Below, piece by piece: positions 13,502-17,699 of a stretch of DNA of 17,699 nucleotides. Origin of the DNA: Anaerolineales bacterium UBA1429 (lineage in GTDB: Bacteria; Chloroflexota; Anaerolineae; UBA1429); contig DCTX01000026.1 in assembly GCA_002329325.1 (NCBI GenBank), forward strand, positions 166,216 through 183,914, given 5' to 3'. The notes under the pieces are model-generated. The model ran no database searches, had not been told where the DNA came from, and was given only the letters and a program-made list of their open reading frames with translations. How positions within the stretch are numbered: the first letter of the stretch is position 1; each line of letters begins with the position of its first letter. The position numbers and the translations under genes are program-made.

Positions 13502-14284
13502 TCACACCTCGCCAGCGGCCCCATCCCCGGTCGATGGCGCAGGCAGCTCCCGCAGCACTTGGTCGATCCAGGCGCGCATGCGGGCGTGGTGCGACCCCGG
13601 CCAGTAGATGTGCTGGCAGGCAGAGCAACGCCAAAAGGCGTCATAGTAGCGGCGCGTATCCGGCTCCAGCAGGTGTGCGATGGCCTGCTTGTCCACCGGC
13701 TCCAGCGGCCCGTTGCAGCGCAGGCAACGGCTGAAAGGCCGGATCGCCTCCCCCGGCGCGTAGCGCCGCAAGACCTCCAGCAGTTGCCTCTTGGGCCACG
13801 TCTCTCGCACCCAGTATCCGTAGCGCACAATGTTGCGCATCAAGAGCTGGTGATCTCGCGTCAGCAGGACGCGATCCTCGTCATGGGAGATCTGCGCCAG
13901 GGTGGCATCGTCATAGTCGGGCCGGTAGAGGGTATCGAGCCCCAGCATGCGCAGGTACCTGGCCAGCGCCCCCAGGTGGCCGTCCGCCACGAAACGCAGC
14001 GTGCCGGGGGGCGTGGGGCGTACCAGGCTGAGCCCGCTCACGTCCAGGCTGCGGAACGGGGGGTAGGCGGCGATCCGGTCGCCATCCTGCACGAGGTAGT
14101 CGAACCCCACCGGGCGCCCGTTGGCCAGCAACAGCTCGATCTCTGTGTGGGGCACGCCCAGCCCCTCGATCAGGTCCTTGACCGAGGTCCGCACGAGCCA
14201 GCGCCGCAGCAGGGGCCTTTGGCGCTGGCTCAAGGGCAGGAAATCGCCCAACTCACCATAGAGGCGCACCCAGGTCTCGGCCAT
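13502..14284 (-). CDS. Mut7-C RNase-domain protein with ubiquitin-like N-domain
   Basis: The 260-residue protein has residues 1-80 matching the Mut7-C ubiquitin-like (ThiS/MoaD-like) domain: 'VRLYGELGDFLP', 'DLIEGLGVPHTEIELLLANG' and 'VQDGDRIAAYPPF'. Residues about 95-245 are the PIN-like Mut7-C domain: 'FVADGHLGALARYLRMLGLD', 'DEDRVLLTRDHQLL', and a zinc ribbon with 'CLRCNGPLEPVDK' and 'CSACQHIYWPGSHH'. It is a predicted ribonuclease, acting in the cytoplasm, with unknown RNA target. The ATG at 14284 has AAGGG about 8 nt upstream and sits only 5 bp after the FAD oxidoreductase stop, so the genes are co-transcribed. Its stop is 4 bp from the stop of the convergent 440-residue protein gene. 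Confidence 0.9.
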   Translation of the reverse strand: MAETWVRLYGELGDFLPLSQRQRPLLRRWLVRTSVKDLIEGLGVPHTEIELLLANGRPVGFDYLVQDGDRIAAYPPFRSLDVSGLSLVRPTPPGTLRFVADGHLGALARYLRMLGLDTLYRPDYDDATLAQISHDEDRVLLTRDHQLLMRNIVRYGYWVRETWPKRQLLEVLRRYAPGEAIRPFSRCLRCNGPLEPVDKQAIAHLLEPDTRRYYDAFWRCSACQHIYWPGSHHARMRAWIDQVLRELPAPSTGDGAAGEV

Positions 14285-14289
14285 GGCCC

Positions 14290-15621
14290 CTACCCTTGGG
14301 CGGGCGCGCCTTCGCGGAACAGGGGCACGCCCATGGCCGTCAGCGCCTCTTGCACACAGCGCACGTCCAGGCTCCTCGGGGTCACGCCCTGGCGGGCGGC
14401 CAGGGCCGCGGCGACCCCCGCCGCCTGCCCCAACCCCATCATGTTGCCCATGCTCTTGCCGGCGGCGTGCCCCAGGAAGGTGGCCGACCCGCAGCGGCCC
14501 GCCACCAGCAGGTTCTCGATCCGCTTGGGCAACAGCGCCCGGTAGGGATAGGCAAAGCCCGACTCCATCTGGCCCGTATAGAGCTGCACGGCGTCGATCG
14601 CCCCATACTTGCGGGCGATCACATCGTCGAACTCGGCCCCGCTGCGGGCATCCTCCACCGTGACCACATACTCGCCCACGATGCGCCGCGTATCGCGCAC
14701 GCCGACGGCGGCCCCCGCCCGGGCCAGGTAGCACTGCTCCAGGCCGGGGATGCGATAGAGCCGCGCCAGCCGCACCAGGTCCACAGCCACCTGCATCCCC
14801 ATGCGGTCCGCCGCCGTCAGGTCGCCGCTGAGGGCCCCGTTGAGGCTGCCCTGGCCGCGCCAGCCGCCGTTGTTCACCGTCACGACGCCGGGCACCGTCG
14901 TTCGATCGTAGGCATACCAGACGGCCACGGCAAAGCCTGCCTGGTGCGCCTGCTCATAGATCCGCTTGAGCTCATCGCCATGGTTGTCGACATAGTCGAT
15001 CAGGCGGTCCACATCCACGTTGGCCAGGGCAAAGACCAGCGAGATGGGCATGAACCGCCCATCCTCCTCTCGGCCCTGGGTCATCTCGGCCCCGGCGTGG
15101 TAGGCCACGTCGCCATCGCCAGTGGCGTCCACCACCACCTGGGCCTCAAAGGTCTGCAGCCCCTCCTTGGCAGCCACCTGCACGCCCGTGATGGTATCGC
15201 CCTGCATCGTGACATCGGTGACGGGGCTATACAGACGATAGTGGCAGCCCGCCTCCTCCAGCGCCTCATAGGCCGCCAGGCGCAGATACTCGGGGTGCAC
15301 ATCGAGTCCGTCGCCGTTGATCCAGTTCACGCGGCAAGGGGTCCAGGCATCGGCGCCATAGCTGGTGAGCTTGCGCACCAGCATCTCGTGGACGCCGCCG
15401 CGGCTGCCGCCCTCCAGCAGCATGCGGTTCATGGGCATCCACAGCGCCACGGCGGCCACGCCGCCAAAGAAGGAGCGCGCCTCCAGCAACAGGGTGCGGG
15501 CGCCCTGGTGGGCCGCTGCCAGAGCGGCGCCCAGCCCCGCCGGGCCGCCCCCGGCGACGATCACGTCGTAGCGGCCTTGCCCTGCGGGGATGCGCGCGCG
15601 GATATCGTCTTGTGAAAGCAT
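14290..15621 (-). CDS. FAD-dependent oxidoreductase (PF12831-like)
   Basis: The 443-residue flavoprotein has an N-terminal dinucleotide-binding fold, 'YDVIVAGGGPAGLGAALAAA' then 'TLLLEARSFFGG'. A second nucleotide-contact region is 'VVVDATGDGDVAYHAGA'. The C-terminal FAD site is 'NLLVAGRCGSATFLGHAAGK' followed by 'SMGNMMGLGQAAG'. This matches the FAD-dependent oxidoreductase family often linked to unusual sugar or polysaccharide metabolism, but the substrate cannot be read from the sequence. Cytoplasmic; no signal peptide. GGAGG lies 7 nt before the ATG at 15621; the ATG immediately before it (15624) is 4 nt away and is an equally in-frame alternative. It heads a two-gene operon with the Mut7-C gene and diverges from the membrane protein gene. 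Confidence 0.9.
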   Translation of the reverse strand: MLSQDDIRARIPAGQGRYDVIVAGGGPAGLGAALAAAHQGARTLLLEARSFFGGVAAVALWMPMNRMLLEGGSRGGVHEMLVRKLTSYGADAWTPCRVNWINGDGLDVHPEYLRLAAYEALEEAGCHYRLYSPVTDVTMQGDTITGVQVAAKEGLQTFEAQVVVDATGDGDVAYHAGAEMTQGREEDGRFMPISLVFALANVDVDRLIDYVDNHGDELKRIYEQAHQAGFAVAVWYAYDRTTVPGVVTVNNGGWRGQGSLNGALSGDLTAADRMGMQVAVDLVRLARLYRIPGLEQCYLARAGAAVGVRDTRRIVGEYVVTVEDARSGAEFDDVIARKYGAIDAVQLYTGQMESGFAYPYRALLPKRIENLLVAGRCGSATFLGHAAGKSMGNMMGLGQAAGVAAALAARQGVTPRSLDVRCVQEALTAMGVPLFREGAPAQG

Positions 15622-15657
15622 CATCTTTCCTCCGGTCGTGCCTGCTATGCCGGTGCC

Positions 15658-15687
15658 ATTGTAGCGCGTAATGGGCGAACGCTCCAA
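15658..15687 (-). promoter_or_regulatory. Probable promoter of the FAD oxidoreductase operon
   Basis: On the minus strand, TTGGAG (15687-15682), an 18-nt spacer and TACAAT (15663-15658) predict a start near 15651 and a leader of about 30 nt. Confidence 0.55.
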
Positions 15688-15743
15688 CGCCGCCGGACGG
15701 GCTCGCGCCGCGGCATCCGCGACACCCTGGTTCGCCGTTTCGC

Positions 15744-15772
15744 TAGACAGCGCGCTCTGGCTCTGCTACAAT
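15744..15772 (+). promoter_or_regulatory. Promoter of the four-helix membrane protein gene
   Basis: TAGACA (15744-15749), a 17-nt spacer and TACAAT (15767-15772) predict a start near 15779. The gap to the FAD gene's promoter is 56 bp, so the two promoters diverge back to back. Confidence 0.7.
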
Positions 15773-15815
15773 TCGTTCAGTTTACGTCGTCTTTACGTCC
15801 ACGCGGGGAGGCATC

Positions 15816-17003
15816 ATGACGCCATCGACTGCAGACGAAGGACGGCCGCAGGAGAACGAGCAGGAGGAACCGCAGCAGCCCGGGGGTCTGGCCAAAGCCC
15901 TCTCGATCCTGCTGGCGGTGCTGATCGCGCTGGTGGTGCCCCTCAGCCTGCTGGCGTGGGACATCTATCGGACGGTGTTCAATGCGCCTCTCATGAAGCG
16001 CGTGTTGACGGATATCGTCACCAACTCCGATCTGATCCCCGTCGCCCTCGAGTGGTACGCCAACGTGCGCGCCGAGGCGCGCGCCGAGACCACTTCCGCC
16101 ATCCCCTGGGTGGACGAACCGGACATCATCGAGCTCCTGGCCATCCTGGACCTGGATGACTGGTTTGCCGAGCGCCGCGAGGTGTTGCCCAACGAGATCC
16201 TGACCCCCTGGGTGCACACGACGGTGGATGGCACCTACGCCTGGATCGACTCGACCTACCGCAACCCCCAGATCATCTGGGCCATGCAAGCCCTCAAGGC
16301 GCGCATCAACTCGGAGCACGGCCATAACGCCATCCAGATCGTGTATGACGCCCTGGAGCCTTGCACCCCAGACCAGATCGCCGACCTGCGGGCGCGCCTG
16401 GCCGCCGCCCCCGAGGGCAAGGACGTGCCCTACAACCTGTGCGCCTTTCCCGAACCGTGGACCGAGGACCAGTTCGACGATTACCATGCTGCCCTGCTCG
16501 ACGTCGTAGCTCAGGTCCCCCTCGAGTTCCACCTGACGGGGGAGCTGGAGGCAGTAGAGGACGTCCAGGGGGTCGGGCCTGGCACCCTCAAAGGGCAACT
16601 GCGGCTGGCGCGCACCATCGGCCGCTTTGCGCCGCTGGTCGGCCTGGCGCTATTGCTCATCGCGACCCTGTGGTCCCTCAAGCGGTGGCGCGCCTTTGGC
16701 CTGCGCTGGAGCATCGCGCTGCTGATCGGTGGGCTGGCGCTGCTGGCGCTAGCGCTGCTGTACGCCACGCTGATCATCGCCTTGCTGGGGCGCGGGCCCC
16801 TGAGCGAGGTGCCGCCGCTGGTCCTCGCCGAGGCCAGAGGGGGCATCGTGCGCATCGGCCGCGAGATCTTTGGTCCCGCCCTGATCCAGGCCATTGTGGC
16901 CTGCCTGTTGGCCGTGGTGGGCATTGTGATGGCAAGCCTCGGGCGACGCCGCAAGGGCGACCAGGCGCCCGAAGAAGAGCCGGCCGAGCCGGCGGCGCTG
17001 TAG
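15816..17003 (+). CDS. Unknown membrane protein with large extracytoplasmic domain
   Basis: The 395-residue protein is not recognised. A Glu/Gln/Pro-rich cytoplasmic N-terminus (1-24) leads to one transmembrane helix (about 28-48). A polar domain of about 215 residues follows (50-268), rich in Asp, Trp and Pro. It has just two cysteines, in 'LEPCTPDQIADL' and 'VPYNLCAFPEPW', which could form a disulphide outside the cell. Three more helices follow at about 270-288, 298-323 and 354-375, then a charged tail (GRRRKGDQ...EEEPAEPAAL). With four helices and the first domain outside, both ends would be cytoplasmic. GGGGAGG lies 4 nt before the ATG. It appears monocistronic. No catalytic motif is visible; sensing, adhesion or envelope roles are all open. 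Confidence 0.8.
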   Translation: MTPSTADEGRPQENEQEEPQQPGGLAKALSILLAVLIALVVPLSLLAWDIYRTVFNAPLMKRVLTDIVTNSDLIPVALEWYANVRAEARAETTSAIPWVDEPDIIELLAILDLDDWFAERREVLPNEILTPWVHTTVDGTYAWIDSTYRNPQIIWAMQALKARINSEHGHNAIQIVYDALEPCTPDQIADLRARLAAAPEGKDVPYNLCAFPEPWTEDQFDDYHAALLDVVAQVPLEFHLTGELEAVEDVQGVGPGTLKGQLRLARTIGRFAPLVGLALLLIATLWSLKRWRAFGLRWSIALLIGGLALLALALLYATLIIALLGRGPLSEVPPLVLAEARGGIVRIGREIFGPALIQAIVACLLAVVGIVMASLGRRRKGDQAPEEEPAEPAAL

Positions 17004-17055
17004 ACCGATGGCCCTGTTGCTGGGGAATGCGGCAGTGCGCTGGCTCTCTGGCCAT

Positions 17056-17084
17056 TTGACGCTGCCCTACCCCCATGCTATACT
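17056..17084 (+). promoter_or_regulatory. Promoter of tRNA-Thr
   Basis: TTGACG (17056-17061), a 17-nt spacer and TATACT (17079-17084) predict a start near 17091, 7 nt before the mature tRNA. Confidence 0.88.
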
Positions 17085-17097
17085 CGGCTCCGTTCCT

Positions 17098-17170
17098 GCC
17101 ACCCTAGCTCAATCGGCAGAGCAGGCGCTTCGTAAGCGTCAGGTTTCGAGTTCAAGTCTCGAGGGTGGCT
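17098..17170 (+). tRNA. trnT: tRNA-Thr (anticodon CGT)
   Basis: The 73-nt cloverleaf has acceptor arms GCCACCC and GGGTGGC, D-stem GCTC/GAGC, anticodon stem GGCGC/GCGTC around loop TTCGTAA (anticodon CGT, reads ACG), a 5-nt variable loop AGGTT, and T-stem TCGAG/CTCGA around TTCAAGT. The discriminator base is T. CCA is not encoded (TGC follows), so it must be added by the CCA-adding enzyme. Confidence 0.97.
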
Positions 17171-17187
17171 TGCAGATATAGCAGATG

Positions 17188-17212
17188 CAGGGCGGCCATC
17201 GTGGCCGCCCTG
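17188..17212 (+). terminator. Terminator hairpin after tRNA-Thr
   Basis: Perfect 11-bp arms CAGGGCGGCCA (17188-17198) and TGGCCGCCCTG (17202-17212) have a TCG loop, followed by TTGTCGGTT. It lies 17 nt after the tRNA end and ends that transcript. Confidence 0.8.
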
Positions 17213-17298
17213 TTGTCGGTTCCGACGATGCCCTGCGCGACGGGCAAGTGGTCGCGTTCGGCAAGGCTGCCCATCTCCCCGAGAGAGCCCGGCTCGGC

Positions 17299-17328
17299 TT
17301 GACACAGCTTGTCGCCGTGCCCTATGAT
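17299..17328 (+). promoter_or_regulatory. Promoter of the right-edge gene
   Basis: A perfect TTGACA (17299-17304), an 18-nt spacer and TATGAT (17323-17328) predict a start near 17335, 2 nt before an in-frame ATG (17337). Confidence 0.75.
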
Positions 17329-17393
17329 ACCCAGCAATGAGCAGCGCGCTGGGAATCGGCAGCAAGAGACAGAGGCAGGAAGGCTATCAACGC

Positions 17394-17699
17394 ATGAGCG
17401 AAGATCCTGGGCAACTGGAGGCGCAACGTCTCGAGCTGCGAGCGCACCTGGCCCAACTGGATAGCGAGAGCCTGAGCGAGTTGCTGACCCGAGCCCGCCT
17501 GGATGTCCTGGGCTTTGTCGCCAGCGGAGCGGGCATCGCCCGGCGGGTGTTGCTCATCGAGGAGGCCAGCCAGTGTCTGCTGGAGACCTTCCCCCTGGAG
17601 GATCCCACCGCCCTCGACGACGCCCGCACCATCCGAACCTCGTCGGTGCGGGCTCTCGATCAGATGATCGAGGTCCTCGACCTCCTGCGCGAGTGGCTT
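17394..17699 (+). CDS. Unknown helical protein, N-terminal part (runs off window)
   Basis: An open frame of 102 codons continues past the right edge. It begins MSEDPGQLEAQRLELR and is strongly amphipathic and alpha-helical ('LLTRARLDVLGFVASGAGIA', later 'ALDQMIEVLDLLREWL'), with many Leu, Glu and Arg residues and no known motif. The ATG at 17394 has AGGAAGG ending about 10 nt upstream. The in-frame ATG at 17337, almost on the predicted transcript start, would add 19 residues (MSSALGIGSKRQRQEGYQR) by leaderless initiation. It is the first gene after the tRNA terminator and has its own promoter. Function is not assigned. Confidence 0.7.
   Translation, partial: MSEDPGQLEAQRLELRAHLAQLDSESLSELLTRARLDVLGFVASGAGIARRVLLIEEASQCLLETFPLEDPTALDDARTIRTSSVRALDQMIEVLDLLREWL

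Noticed and set aside
12145..13830. Long minus-strand open frame (561 codons) opposite the 440-residue gene
   Set aside because: It spans two convergent real genes and shows no domain. The plus-strand gene has a promoter, a Shine-Dalgarno and protein-like composition.
14296..15615. Long plus-strand open frame (439 codons) opposite the FAD oxidoreductase
   Set aside because: It is a shadow of a clear flavoprotein gene; composition is His/Ala/Gly-rich and lacks motifs.
1..17699. CRISPR arrays, insertion sequences, prophage genes, replication origin
   Set aside because: No regularly spaced repeats, transposase or integrase motifs, phage structural genes or DnaA-box clusters were seen. The tRNA gene has no integrase beside it and no partial copy of its 3' end was noticed nearby.

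Overview
The window is a GC-rich bacterial chromosomal segment, roughly two-thirds G+C by eye, packed with genes on both strands. It uses ordinary sigma70-type promoters, strong Shine-Dalgarno sites and several GTG and TTG starts. The mix of genes (bifunctional Rel, methylase-MazG fusion, Mut7-C protein, Tat-type lipoproteins, extended S6 and S18 proteins, a LacI regulator) would fit a Chloroflexota lineage such as Anaerolineae. That placement is an impression: no marker here was compared with a database. Nothing suggests a plasmid, prophage, insertion sequence or CRISPR array.

Left part (1-6990). A minus-strand operon runs mazG -> ECF transporter S component -> ECF ATPase, the last cut by the window edge. 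It diverges from a plus-strand rel gene, whose mRNA looks leaderless. A large perfect hairpin separates rel from a convergent minus-strand gene for a membrane-anchored PpiC-type peptidyl-prolyl isomerase. Upstream of that lies a two-gene ribosomal operon, rpsF-rpsR, without the ssb and rplI genes often found with it. It has its own promoter and a leader of about 100 nt that could be a S6:S18 regulatory RNA.

Middle part (6960-12003). A promoter drives two tandem MsrB-type genes, both with Tat-like lipoprotein signals; the first has lost key active-site residues. An aldo/keto reductase follows, probably with its own promoter, and then a bidirectional hairpin. A LacI-family regulator lies on the minus strand behind a repeat-rich, AT-richer upstream region of about 500 bp with two possible promoters. 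Divergent from it, a zinc-ribbon plus sigma-region-4-like protein is followed after 26 bp by an amidohydrolase-fold protein with altered metal ligands.

Right part (12004-17699). A 440-residue unknown protein has an N-terminal 'GNRA' motif reminiscent of proteins linked to extracellular contractile injection systems, plus a long Gly/Ala-rich hydrophobic segment. It is convergent, with only 4 bp between stops, to a minus-strand FAD-dependent oxidoreductase -> Mut7-C RNase pair. Divergent from that pair is a four-helix membrane protein of unknown function. A tRNA-Thr(CGT) with its own promoter and terminator follows, then the start of an unknown helical protein that runs off the window.

The most interesting items are the Rel enzyme that joins an intact hydrolase signature to a RelA-type EFDD motif and a leaderless mRNA, the GNRA/glycine-rich protein, the zinc-ribbon/sigma4 protein with its degenerate amidohydrolase neighbour, and the degenerate/intact MsrB lipoprotein pair.
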